A DNA stretch of 12,998 nt from Oscillospiraceae bacterium. Lineage in GTDB: Bacteria > Bacillota > Clostridia > Oscillospirales > Ruminococcaceae. The position numbers and the translations under genes are program-made. The stretch is taken from contig JAEDNF010000019.1 in the NCBI GenBank assembly GCA_016302655.1, forward strand, positions 1-12,998. The letters run 5' to 3'. Shown piece by piece: positions 1 through 7,112 of the stretch (its first letter is position 1; the number at the start of each line of letters is the position of its first letter). The notes below the pieces were generated by a model, which was given only the letters and a program-made list of their open reading frames with translations, was not told the DNA's origin and ran no database searches.

Positions 1-2
1 CT

Positions 3-935
3 GAAACTTGTCCGGACTGTGGATTTCCTGTAAAAAGTTATTATGACAATTTAAAACTAGAAAAAGAAAAACAAGAGATTTTAGAAAAACAAATGCAGCA
101 AAAAGAACAGGAATCAGAACGCCAAAATAAAATGATTGAAGAAATGAAGGCGAAAAAGCAAGCAAGGAGAAACAAATTATTTGGTTCACCATTAAAGAAA
201 GTGTTGTGGGTTTTTTCTGGTTGTTTGCTGTTATTCTTAATTATCATCTTGTGTGTGTTTCTAAGCAATGAAATTGCTTTTTCAAAATTACAAAATCACA
301 CAAAAATGTATTGCAATCGCGCAATTTATGAGGTAGAACAAATACAAGATAAGATAGAAAAGATTGATGTTGTTTATGGTACAACGGAGAGCGATGATGA
401 AGTAGAAAATATAAGAATACAACTAAATGTACTGACAAATTATTGCAATTGGGTAGATGGCGACATTAAAACAAACGATAAAATGTCAGAAATTGCCGAT
501 TTAACCATTAAACAAAATACCACATATCAATCGTGGGATGATTATAAGAAATTCATTAAAGAAACATATCTGATATGTGATACCAATGAAGAATCTGCGG
601 AAACACTGGTAAAAGATAATGCTTATAAATCCGCAGAGGAAAGGCAACAAGATATTAGAAGCCATAGTTTGATTGTTTCTTCAATATCTCATAGTTCTTC
701 TACTAACTATTATAATGTGTATGGAACAGTTACCAACAATACAGAAAGCACTGTAAGGTTCGTAAAAGTTAAAATTTGCTTACTAGATGCGGGTGATAAT
801 GTAATAGATACCGATACAACGTATGCTTGTGGTAGTGAAGGTTTAAAGCCCGGAGAATCGTCAAAATTTGAATGTTACATAAAGAAAGATTCTAGAACTG
901 ATAGCTTTCAAGCGTCAATTTATGATTATGACTAA
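3..935 (+). CDS. Zinc-ribbon, single-TM, FxLYD-domain protein (5' end outside window)
   Basis: The reading frame is open from the left edge, and 30 codons precede the first internal ATG at 93. They begin with CPDCGFPV, the second knuckle of a zinc ribbon whose first CxxC should lie just outside. A charged, coiled-coil-like stretch follows (nt about 50-190), then one hydrophobic helix (about 201-266), then an extracytoplasmic part with an FxLYD-like domain at nt about 670-930 (core GTVTNN, later LKPGESS, ending in SIYDYD). Such proteins are common and poorly characterised in Firmicutes. The topology (cytosolic ribbon, outside FxLYD domain) is inferred from the order of segments. The gene is AT-richer than its neighbours and convergent with them, which hints at an accessory origin. 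No enzymatic motif is visible and I assign no function. Confidence 0.85.
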   Translation, partial: ETCPDCGFPVKSYYDNLKLEKEKQEILEKQMQQKEQESERQNKMIEEMKAKKQARRNKLFGSPLKKVLWVFSGCLLLFLIIILCVFLSNEIAFSKLQNHTKMYCNRAIYEVEQIQDKIEKIDVVYGTTESDDEVENIRIQLNVLTNYCNWVDGDIKTNDKMSEIADLTIKQNTTYQSWDDYKKFIKETYLICDTNEESAETLVKDNAYKSAEERQQDIRSHSLIVSSISHSSSTNYYNVYGTVTNNTESTVRFVKVKICLLDAGDNVIDTDTTYACGSEGLKPGESSKFECYIKKDSRTDSFQASIYDYD

Positions 936-940
936 AAAGT

Positions 941-972
941 AAAATCACTCTCAGTAAAATGAGGGTGATTTT
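941..972. terminator. Intrinsic terminator, probably bidirectional
   Basis: Two 13-nt arms, AAAATCACTCTCA (941-953) and TGAGGGTGATTTT (960-972), pair with one G-U wobble around a 6-nt loop. On the plus strand the 3' arm ends in T4 and a T-rich stretch follows. On the minus strand the 3' arm ends in T4 followed by ACTTTTT. It lies 5 nt after the stop of the left-hand gene and about 170 nt beyond the yicC stop, so it can end both convergent transcripts. Confidence 0.85.
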
Positions 973-1139
973 GCTTTAACTTGTCTTTTAATATAAGCAA
1001 AAATGATTTTGGTGTTTTATCTCATTATAAAGTAAAAAATGGAACTTCTGTTTAAAACTACCTTCAACATCCGCCGTCAACGCAAGTATAGCAAAACTCA
1101 AACAGTCAGAACGGCGAATTTGTAGCGGCACACAGTCGC
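973..1139. other. Intergenic region between convergent genes
   Basis: This is the gap between the terminator hairpin and the yicC stop. The left part is AT-rich and the right part (from about 1065) has the composition of the minus-strand block, so the change of base composition falls here. A 6-bp inverted repeat (1072-1077 and 1111-1116) is too far apart to call a terminator. I see no coding signal, promoter or RNA gene. Confidence 0.6.
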
Positions 1140-2018
1140 TTACTCAATATTCTGTATCTGCTCTCTTATCTTCTCAATCTCGCTCTTCATATCCACAACA
1201 AGCCTTGTTATGCGGATATCTGCCGCCTTTGAGCCGATAGTGTTGGTTTCTCTGTTGATTTCCTGTACAAGAAAGTCGAGTTTTCTTCCTATCTCCTTGT
1301 CGCTGTCGAGCATATCACGAAGCTGTGCAAGATGCGAATGGAGTCTGACCGTCTCTTCGTCTACCGCCGTCTTTTCGGAGAAAATAGCCGCCTCGGTGAT
1401 TATTCTCTGCTCGTCGATATCCGAAGAGCCGAGTATCTCTTTAAGCTTATCTTCGAGCTTCTTGCGGTATGCGGCGGTGCTTTCGGGAGAATATACTTCG
1501 ACCTTGTTTACCATATCCTCAATTACTGCCGCCTTTTCAAGCACATCCGCCTTTAGTGCGGCGCCCTCAGTTTCACGCATTGCAATGAACTTATCAAGTG
1601 CGGCACTTGCTACGGAGGAAATATCCTTCCACAGCTGTTCCTCGTCGGCTTCTTCCTTTATTACGGTGAAAACATCGGGTATTCTGAAAAGGTCGGATGC
1701 GGAAAGATCGTCGGTTATGCCGAGATCGGGCACAATTTTGCGTATAGCCTCAATATACTGCGCCGCTACCTGCTCATTTACCGTAACCGAAGTGTCCCTT
1801 ACATCTATATTGTATACAAGCAGAGAAAGCTCGACCTTGCCTCTTGTTATCTTCTCTTTGAGAAGTGATTTAAGCTGAGCTTCAAGGTACTGAAAGCTTC
1901 TGGGAAGCTTTGCGGAAAACTCAAAAAACTTATGATTTACGCTTCTTATTTCGACAATTATCTCTCTGCCGTTTATAACAGCCTGTTCTCTGCCGAAGCC
2001 TGTCATACTTCTTATCAT
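1140..2018 (-). CDS. yicC: YicC/YloC-family endoribonuclease
   Basis: The 292-residue product has the family's usual length. It starts with the signature MIRSMTGFGR and ends with its other hallmark: QEINRETNTIGSKA, a conserved VVDMKSEIEKIREQ and NIE at the very C-terminus. The N-terminal YicC-like domain covers about residues 1-155 and the DUF1732 domain about 205-292. E. coli YicC has been linked to small-RNA turnover as an endoribonuclease; B. subtilis YloC is its homologue. The ATG at 2018 follows a weak AAAGGGA site. It lies 17 nt after the upstream PLP-enzyme gene and is the last gene of the minus-strand run. In many Firmicutes yicC is followed by remA (DUF370), gmk and rpoZ. None of these is here, as the next gene is convergent. 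Confidence 0.95.
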   Translation of the reverse strand: MIRSMTGFGREQAVINGREIIVEIRSVNHKFFEFSAKLPRSFQYLEAQLKSLLKEKITRGKVELSLLVYNIDVRDTSVTVNEQVAAQYIEAIRKIVPDLGITDDLSASDLFRIPDVFTVIKEEADEEQLWKDISSVASAALDKFIAMRETEGAALKADVLEKAAVIEDMVNKVEVYSPESTAAYRKKLEDKLKEILGSSDIDEQRIITEAAIFSEKTAVDEETVRLHSHLAQLRDMLDSDKEIGRKLDFLVQEINRETNTIGSKAADIRITRLVVDMKSEIEKIREQIQNIE

Positions 2019-2035
2019 ATTGATAGTTCCCTTTC

Positions 2036-3295
2036 TTATAGCTTAAGCTCGCCGCTTTCGAGCATTGACTGTGCGGCAAGCAGTATTCCTGTTTTACCCG
2101 ACGGGTAAGTGATTCCGCCCTGAAGCCATACCGCATACGGCTCTCTCAGCGGTGCGTCGGCAGACAGCTCTATGCTTGCGCCCATTGTAAACGCCCCTGC
2201 CGCCATAATGACCTTGCTGTCATAACCGGGCATATCCCACGGCTCAGGTGTTGCCATAGAATCTACGGGCGAACCGTTCTGTATGCCCTTGCAGAAAGCA
2301 CAGAGTGCATCGGGCGTTCCGAGCTTTATTGCCGCAATTATATCCGTTCTTTCGCTGTTATACGCAGGGAAAGTTTCATATCCGAGCAGAGAGAAGAAGG
2401 CGCAGGCAAACACCGATGTCTTTACGGCACTCTCCACTATCTGCGGAGCAAGGAAAAATCCGAGATACATACCTCTGTTCTCGTCAAGCGAACAGCCGAC
2501 CTCCTTGCCCGTTCCTACGGTAGTAAGCCTGTAACTGCAAAGCTCAACAAGGTCTTTTCTGCCTGCGATATAGCCGCCCGTACGGGCAATAGCGCCGCCC
2601 GGGTTCTTGATAAGACTGCCGATTATAAGATCGGCTCCGACTTCGGTAGGCTCGCGCTTTTCCACAAACTCGCCGTAGCAGTTGTCTACCATTACTATGG
2701 CGTCGGTATTTACGCTTCTGACAGCGTTTATTATTTCTCCTATCTTTGAAACGGATAAAGAATCTCTCAGCGAGTATCCTCTTGAACGCTGAATATAAGC
2801 CACTTTACAGCCTTTTGCGCATGCTGTCTTTATTCCTTCAAAATCGGGTGTTCCGTCGGGAAGAAGGTCTACCTGTGCATATTTCACGCCGAATTCCTTA
2901 AGCGAGCCGCCGTGCTCTCCGCCGATCACCTCCGACAAGGTGTCGTAAGGTGCGCCTGTAAGGCAAAGGAGCGTATCTCCCGGTCTTAATACGCCGAACA
3001 AAGCGGTAGACAGCGCATGAGTACCGTTTACGAAGCTGTGGCGCACAAGAGCGTCCTCTGCACCGAAAACCTCAGCGTATACCGCATCGAGCTTGTCCCT
3101 GCCGTCATCATTGTAACCGTAGCCGATAGTACCCTTGAGGTGCATCTCGCTTACTCTGTTGTTTATGTAGGCAGAAAGCACCTTGTTGCCGTTATACTCG
3201 GCTATTTCGCTTATTTTTGCAAACTGCTGATTTGCAAGTTCTTCTGCCTGATTTGCCTTTTCAAGCAGTCTTTTATCAATGTTAAAAAAATCCAT
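2036..3295 (-). CDS. PLP-dependent methionine gamma-lyase-like (aluminium-resistance family) protein
   Basis: The 419-residue product belongs to the Met_gamma_lyase family (PF06838), often annotated 'aluminum resistance protein'. Its fold is that of aminotransferase-type C-S lyases. Visible features are GYGYNDDGRDKLD (about 58-70), RHSFVNGTHALS (about 85-96, cofactor phosphate region), VDNCYGEF with D204 expected to hold the pyridine nitrogen, and SLIKNPGG with K230 as the likely Schiff-base lysine. All key residues are intact, so an active PLP enzyme is expected. The physiological substrate is not established for the family; cleavage of a sulfur amino acid is an inference from homology. The start at 3295 has a strong AAGAAGG site that lies inside the end of the GNAT gene. 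The gap is only 3 nt, which implies translational coupling. Confidence 0.93.
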   Translation of the reverse strand: MDFFNIDKRLLEKANQAEELANQQFAKISEIAEYNGNKVLSAYINNRVSEMHLKGTIGYGYNDDGRDKLDAVYAEVFGAEDALVRHSFVNGTHALSTALFGVLRPGDTLLCLTGAPYDTLSEVIGGEHGGSLKEFGVKYAQVDLLPDGTPDFEGIKTACAKGCKVAYIQRSRGYSLRDSLSVSKIGEIINAVRSVNTDAIVMVDNCYGEFVEKREPTEVGADLIIGSLIKNPGGAIARTGGYIAGRKDLVELCSYRLTTVGTGKEVGCSLDENRGMYLGFFLAPQIVESAVKTSVFACAFFSLLGYETFPAYNSERTDIIAAIKLGTPDALCAFCKGIQNGSPVDSMATPEPWDMPGYDSKVIMAAGAFTMGASIELSADAPLREPYAVWLQGGITYPSGKTGILLAAQSMLESGELKL

Positions 3296-3298
3296 ATA

Positions 3299-4012
3299 TT
3301 ACCTTCTTATTTCATAGAATGTCTGTATTTTTTCAAAGCCGATTTTCCGATAAAAACCGCATAGTTCTTCACGGCATAGCACAGCGGCATTTTCATATTT
3401 ATCAGCCGATATAGCCGCTATTCCTCTTACTACAGCCTCGCCGAAGCCTTTTTTCTGCATATCTTTTCTTACCGCTATATGCGACAGATAGCAGTTATTT
3501 TCGTATCCGTATAGCATTATGCCGCAGGCGGCAGGAGCTTCGTCATAAGTTGCAAGCATAAGTTTGCTTATACCGTGCCTTACCATATGGCAAGTATCCG
3601 TGTACCAGCTGTCAAAATGTTCGTCAGATAGGTCAAAGCCGCTTTTCAGTATACCGAACACGGTTTTATAGTCTTCGGTGAGATTTGCAGAACCGCACTT
3701 TGCTATATCCTTTGTGCGTGCGGTCATAAGGCAGAGCTTTTCCGCAGTATCACCGAGATCGATATTAGTCAGTATCGAACTGCATCCAAGCGTTTCTCCA
3801 AAGCATATAAGCGAATCGCTGTCGCCGAAGCTTTCACTGCAGTACGCATAAAGCTCACCGCCGTAATACATCGCCAGCATTCCGTCACCCTCGTAAAAAG
3901 TGCAGAAGTCATAACCGGTTCCGTAAGCCTCATAATACGCATATATCCGCCCGACTATCACATCGGATAACGGATAATCGGGCGGTAACGAGCCGTATAT
4001 TCGTTTTATCAT
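3299..4012 (-). CDS. GNAT-family N-acetyltransferase
   Basis: The 237-residue product has a C-terminal GNAT domain, roughly residues 130-237. The acetyl-CoA loop is RKDMQKKGFG (182-191; Q186, G189 and G191 fit Q/R-x-x-G-x-G/A), preceded by the beta strand YLSHIAV. The late GNAT motif GFYRKIGFEK (219-228) is also present. The first 120 residues are acidic and tyrosine-rich with no motif I recognise; they may be a second, degenerate GNAT half. The substrate cannot be read from the sequence. The ATG at 4012 overlaps the stop of the upstream M42 peptidase as ATGA, and the downstream PLP-enzyme gene starts 3 nt after its end. The gene is thus embedded in a coupled peptidase and amino-acid set, which suggests a small amine or amino-acid substrate (inference). 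Confidence 0.88.
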   Translation of the reverse strand: MIKRIYGSLPPDYPLSDVIVGRIYAYYEAYGTGYDFCTFYEGDGMLAMYYGGELYAYCSESFGDSDSLICFGETLGCSSILTNIDLGDTAEKLCLMTARTKDIAKCGSANLTEDYKTVFGILKSGFDLSDEHFDSWYTDTCHMVRHGISKLMLATYDEAPAACGIMLYGYENNCYLSHIAVRKDMQKKGFGEAVVRGIAAISADKYENAAVLCREELCGFYRKIGFEKIQTFYEIRR

Positions 4013-5037
4013 GATTTTTCACATAGTGCGAGATACATTTCGTATGCAAGCTTTGCTGTGCTTTCTGCGTCGCTCTTCTTTATCGTACAGGACGGCGAGT
4101 GCAGATATCTGCACGGTACGGAAAGCGCAACCGTTCTTATACCGCCGACGGAAGTATGGATAGCTCCGCTGTCGTTTCCTCCTGCAACAAGAGTCTTTGT
4201 CTGACAGGAGATATCCGACTTCTTTGCTAAATCAAATCCAAGGCGGTAAAGCTCTCTGTCATAGATAGTGCCTCTGTCCATATAGCTTATTACACAGCCG
4301 TCTCCGAGCTGGCAAACCCGTTTTTCTCCGTCATTGCCCGAAAAATCGCAGGCAGTAGTAGTTTCAAGCACTATCGCATAATCGGGATGCACCGTGTACG
4401 CCGCAGTTTTTGCGCCCCTTGTGCCTATCTCCTCCTGCACGGTAAATACGCAGGTCACATCATAAGGAAGGGGCTTGTTCAGCATATCTATCATTATAGC
4501 ACAGCCTACCCTGTCATCAAGTGCCTTCTCACGAAGATATCCGTCGCCGAGCTCGGTGTAGTTGCTCTCAAAATAAGCGCAGTCGCCGAGCGACACATAT
4601 TTCTCTGCCTCCGCTTTTGATGAGGCACCGATATCCATAGTAAGCGAATCGAGTTTTACAGGCTTTCCCCGTTCCTCTTCCGACTGTTGATGAACGGCCT
4701 TTCCGCCGATAACGCCCACCGTACCGTTTGAAAAGTGAAGCTGTCTGCCGACAGCGACCTCGTGATTTATACCGCCGACTGCGGAGAGCTTCAGCAGACC
4801 GTCATCGGTAATATATGTCACAATAAAGCCGACCTCGTCCTGATGTGCGGCAAGCATTACTCTATTCTTCGGCGTTTTCTCGCCCTTTTTAAAGACAATG
4901 ATGTTTCCAAGAGCGTCGACATTTGCTTCACAGTCCTCGGGGAGCATTGACAGTATGAGTTTTGTGACTGCCCTTTCATCACCGCTTGTTCCGTCTGCGG
5001 CACAAAGTTCTTTTATTATCTCAAACAGCTCAGGCAT
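4009..5037 (-). CDS. M42-family metallo-aminopeptidase (second paralogue)
   Basis: I place the start at the ATG at 5037, giving 342 residues. An in-frame GTG at 5046 exists, but the AAAGGCGG ribosome-binding site lies almost on top of it and 8 nt before this ATG. M42 enzymes are dinuclear-metal aminopeptidases (PepA/TET/FrvX group) that trim peptides in the cytoplasm. Seen are AAHQDEVGF (H65, D67), ALDDRVG (bridging D174), TVQEEIGTRGA (E202/E203, general base and ligand) and the late histidine in LHSP (H313). At the fifth ligand position, aspartate in archetypal TET enzymes, there is E225 (VLETTTACD). I believe this variant occurs in other bacterial M42 proteins, but the metal site could differ. 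It overlaps the stop of the upstream paralogue by 8 nt and its own stop overlaps the GNAT start. Confidence 0.93.
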   Translation of the reverse strand: MPELFEIIKELCAADGTSGDERAVTKLILSMLPEDCEANVDALGNIIVFKKGEKTPKNRVMLAAHQDEVGFIVTYITDDGLLKLSAVGGINHEVAVGRQLHFSNGTVGVIGGKAVHQQSEEERGKPVKLDSLTMDIGASSKAEAEKYVSLGDCAYFESNYTELGDGYLREKALDDRVGCAIMIDMLNKPLPYDVTCVFTVQEEIGTRGAKTAAYTVHPDYAIVLETTTACDFSGNDGEKRVCQLGDGCVISYMDRGTIYDRELYRLGFDLAKKSDISCQTKTLVAGGNDSGAIHTSVGGIRTVALSVPCRYLHSPSCTIKKSDAESTAKLAYEMYLALCEKS

Positions 5038-6058
5038 TATCAGCACCGCCTTTCATGGCAAATTCAGCAATAAGCCTTGCCGTAGACATAACATCTTCGG
5101 TATCGATTATTTCTGCCGGAGTGTGCATAAATTTCAGCGGAATTGATAATGTGCAGGCCTTTGCGCCCGACTTGTTCACGCTGATTGTATCCGCATTTGT
5201 TCCTGTCTCTCCGCCCATTACTTCAAGCTGATACGGTATATCGTTTTCTTTTGCAAGGCAGATAAGACGCTCTGACAGCTCACGGGACAAAGACGGAGCA
5301 ATTCCTATCATAACGCCCTTTGACATATCGGCGCACTTTGCTCTGTCGCTGTCGGGAGTTTTTGCAAAGCTGACATCCATTTCAAGTACATAATCGGGAT
5401 CAAGGTCGTATGCGGCTATCTTTGCCCCACGCTCGCCTGTTTCCTCCTGAACGGTAAACGAAACATCAATATCAAACGCAAGCTCCTTGCCGCTCATCAT
5501 TTCAAGCGCACACAGTATTGAAGCAACACCGCACCTGTCGTCAAGCGCACCTGCGCAGTATCTTGTACCTATCAAAGCTGTCGGCTCGCAGTCAAAGGTT
5601 ATCCTGTCGCCAAGCTCGACTATCTTACTGAGCTGCTCCTTAGTAAAGCCGGTATCTATAACCATATCTTCTATTTTTAAAGCGCTGTCGCCGCCCTTTA
5701 CATGAGGCGGAAGTACAGACACCGTACCTTTTATCTTTTCTTTACCATGAATAGTCACGCTCTGTGCGGCAAGCACACGCCTGTCAGGACCACCTACAGC
5801 GCCGACCTTTATAAATCCTGCGTCATCGATATAAGAAACGATAAGTCCTACTCTGTCTATATGGGCATCAAGCAGCAGTTTTGGCTTTTTGCCGCTTTTG
5901 GCAATATGTCCGATAACACTTCCGAAATTGTCAATATAGCAGTCATCGGTAAATCTGCGGAGCATTTCAAGTGCGGCTTGTGAAGCACTTCGCTCGTCGC
6001 CCGATACTCCGTCAACGCTGCAAAGGGTATACAGCATCTCATTTATATTCATTGTCAT
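5030..6058 (-). CDS. M42-family metallo-aminopeptidase (first paralogue)
   Basis: The 342-residue product matches its downstream neighbour in length and motif order. Expected metal and catalytic residues are DAHIDRVG (H66, D68), ALDDRCG (D173), TVQEETGERGA (E205/E206), LEMDVS (D228) and FMHTP (H312). Here the fifth ligand is the classical aspartate, unlike the neighbour, while the residue after the HxD is arginine instead of the usual glutamate. The two are diverged paralogues, so they probably differ in peptide preference. A direct test of which residue they remove is not possible from sequence. The ATG at 6058 has only a weak purine-rich GAAAGAAAG site, and another ATG lies two codons in. 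It begins 15 nt after the LysR gene stop, so it is likely co-transcribed with the regulator. Confidence 0.93.
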   Translation of the reverse strand: MTMNINEMLYTLCSVDGVSGDERSASQAALEMLRRFTDDCYIDNFGSVIGHIAKSGKKPKLLLDAHIDRVGLIVSYIDDAGFIKVGAVGGPDRRVLAAQSVTIHGKEKIKGTVSVLPPHVKGGDSALKIEDMVIDTGFTKEQLSKIVELGDRITFDCEPTALIGTRYCAGALDDRCGVASILCALEMMSGKELAFDIDVSFTVQEETGERGAKIAAYDLDPDYVLEMDVSFAKTPDSDRAKCADMSKGVMIGIAPSLSRELSERLICLAKENDIPYQLEVMGGETGTNADTISVNKSGAKACTLSIPLKFMHTPAEIIDTEDVMSTARLIAEFAMKGGADNA

Positions 6059-6073
6059 CTTTCTTTCACAGGC

Positions 6074-7021
6074 TTAGTACAAGCCGTCCATTTTTATCTT
6101 TTCCTTTACTCTCTCAAGCTCGGCGATAAACTGCTCGTCAAGCTTGCTAAGGCTGTAGCCCTTGGGGAATATCAGGACATCCTTATTCACTTTATACGGT
6201 GCGTCGCATCTGAGCTGAACCATTCCGTGCTGTTCAAGACAGCTCTTAGGAACGGGAGATACCCACATATATGTGTTGTTGATATTTCCGAGCAGGTCGA
6301 ACTGACTTCCTCTTTCATAAACATATATGCGCTTTTTGCGGTGCTCCGCTACGCTTGATTTTGACACTTTGGAAAATGACAGCGACGGCACGGAAAGGTC
6401 TCCGTGAACTATCTCGATATAATCTTCAAGATCGGAATATTTGACGATCCCGTCGGGATTGTTTTTTGCAAGCGGGCTGTCCTTGTTTACAAGCAGACGG
6501 TATTCAAACTCCCACAAAGGACGGTATTTAAGATTCTTGCCGTCAAGCATGGCAAAATACTGCTTTTCGTGGATGTTCTGATATCTTATTATGCCCAGCT
6601 TGAAGTCATAATTCAGGATGTTGTTTACGGCATCCATCGAGTTAGTTTCTTTGAAGTTAATCGATATCTCCTTGTCGGTGTCAAGCAGACTGACAAAGTT
6701 TGAAAACGCCTTTGTGATATAGGTCGCTCTCGGAACGGATATGCTGAAGCGTACACAGTCGTCTACCTTAGGCTTATACAGCGATACCATTTCGTCAAAC
6801 TGTTCGAGTACGGCTCTTGCGTAGCCTAAAAACTCGCCGCCCTTTTCGGTAGGTGCGACTCCCTTTGTAGTCCTTCGGAAGATAGTTATTCCTATCTCGT
6901 TTTCCAGCTCTTTTATAGCCTTGCTGAGATTAGGCTGTCCCATAAACAAATTGTTTGCTGCCTTTGTGATCGAACCCGTCTTTTCTATCTCGACCGCATA
7001 CTTAAGATGCAGAAGATTCAT
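6074..7021 (-). CDS. LysR-family transcriptional regulator
   Basis: I choose the ATG at 7021 (315 residues, MNLLHLKYAV). It has an AGAAAGGA site about 11 nt upstream and places the helix-turn-helix at residues about 17-41, as in the family. A TTG at 7051 would add ten residues but lies inside a hairpin and lacks a usable ribosome site. Visible features are the winged HTH (GSITKAANNL, QPNLSKAIKELE, GITIFRRTTKG) and a periplasmic-binding-like effector domain from about 90 to the end. Effector and targets are unknown. Because it leads the peptidase, GNAT, PLP-enzyme and yicC genes, those are its first candidate targets; it also lies 73 nt after the HydA2 gene. A dyad and a TATAAT lie just upstream and would suit autoregulation. 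Confidence 0.9.
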   Translation of the reverse strand: MNLLHLKYAVEIEKTGSITKAANNLFMGQPNLSKAIKELENEIGITIFRRTTKGVAPTEKGGEFLGYARAVLEQFDEMVSLYKPKVDDCVRFSISVPRATYITKAFSNFVSLLDTDKEISINFKETNSMDAVNNILNYDFKLGIIRYQNIHEKQYFAMLDGKNLKYRPLWEFEYRLLVNKDSPLAKNNPDGIVKYSDLEDYIEIVHGDLSVPSLSFSKVSKSSVAEHRKKRIYVYERGSQFDLLGNINNTYMWVSPVPKSCLEQHGMVQLRCDAPYKVNKDVLIFPKGYSLSKLDEQFIAELERVKEKIKMDGLY

Positions 7022-7042
7022 TAAAAGCCATATCCTTTCTTG

Positions 7043-7060
7043 CAGAGGCAAATCCCTCTG
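7043..7060 (-). other. 5'-leader hairpin of lysR mRNA
   Basis: There is a perfect 6-bp stem CAGAGG/CCTCTG with a 6-nt loop. If transcription starts just after the TATAAT at 7065-7070, this hairpin is at the very 5' end of the mRNA. It would lie upstream of the ribosome-binding site for the ATG at 7021. Such a position usually stabilises a transcript; that role is inferred. Confidence 0.5.
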
Positions 7061-7064
7061 ATTA

Positions 7065-7070
7065 ATTATA
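7065..7070 (-). promoter_or_regulatory. Possible -10 box of a lysR promoter
   Basis: A perfect TATAAT reads on the minus strand between the HydA2 gene and lysR. The hexamer 17 nt upstream (TGCACG) matches the -35 consensus at only 3 of 6 positions, so the promoter is uncertain and might need activation. That weak -35 lies inside the dyad at 7081-7112. Confidence 0.4.
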
Positions 7071-7080
7071 ACCCGTAAAT

Positions 7081-7112
7081 GCTAAACCGTGCAGTTATTT
7101 CTGCACTTTAGC
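7081..7112 (-). other. Long dyad/hairpin across the HydA2 stop codon
   Basis: The outer arms GCTAAA/TTTAGC and inner arms GTGCAG/CTGCAC form a 12-bp stem with a 2-nt bulge. The loop carries the TAA stop of the HydA2 gene. On the minus strand no good U-tract follows, so a plain intrinsic terminator is doubtful. It could be a partial terminator or 3'-end stabiliser of the hydrogenase mRNA. It could equally be a DNA operator, because it covers the presumed lysR -35. Confidence 0.6.

Noticed and set aside
93..95. ATG at 93 as the true start of the left-edge gene
   Set aside because: The frame is open to the window edge and the preceding codons encode CPDCGFPV, typical second half of a zinc ribbon; no ribosome site precedes the ATG.
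1072..1116. CGCCGT/ACGGCG inverted repeat as yicC terminator
   Set aside because: The arms are only 6 bp with 33 nt between them and no U-tract; the hairpin at 941-972 is a better shared terminator.
1210..1878. Long open frame on the + strand opposite yicC
   Set aside because: It is Ser/Ala-rich, has no domain, and mirrors the codon bias of yicC, a clear family member on the other strand.
5044..5046. GTG start for the second M42 gene
   Set aside because: It falls within its own ribosome-binding site; the ATG at 5037 has proper spacing and gives 342 residues as in the paralogue.
7049..7051. TTG start for the LysR gene
   Set aside because: It lies in the loop of a hairpin with poor ribosome-site spacing; the ATG at 7021 fits family length and has AGAAAGGA upstream.
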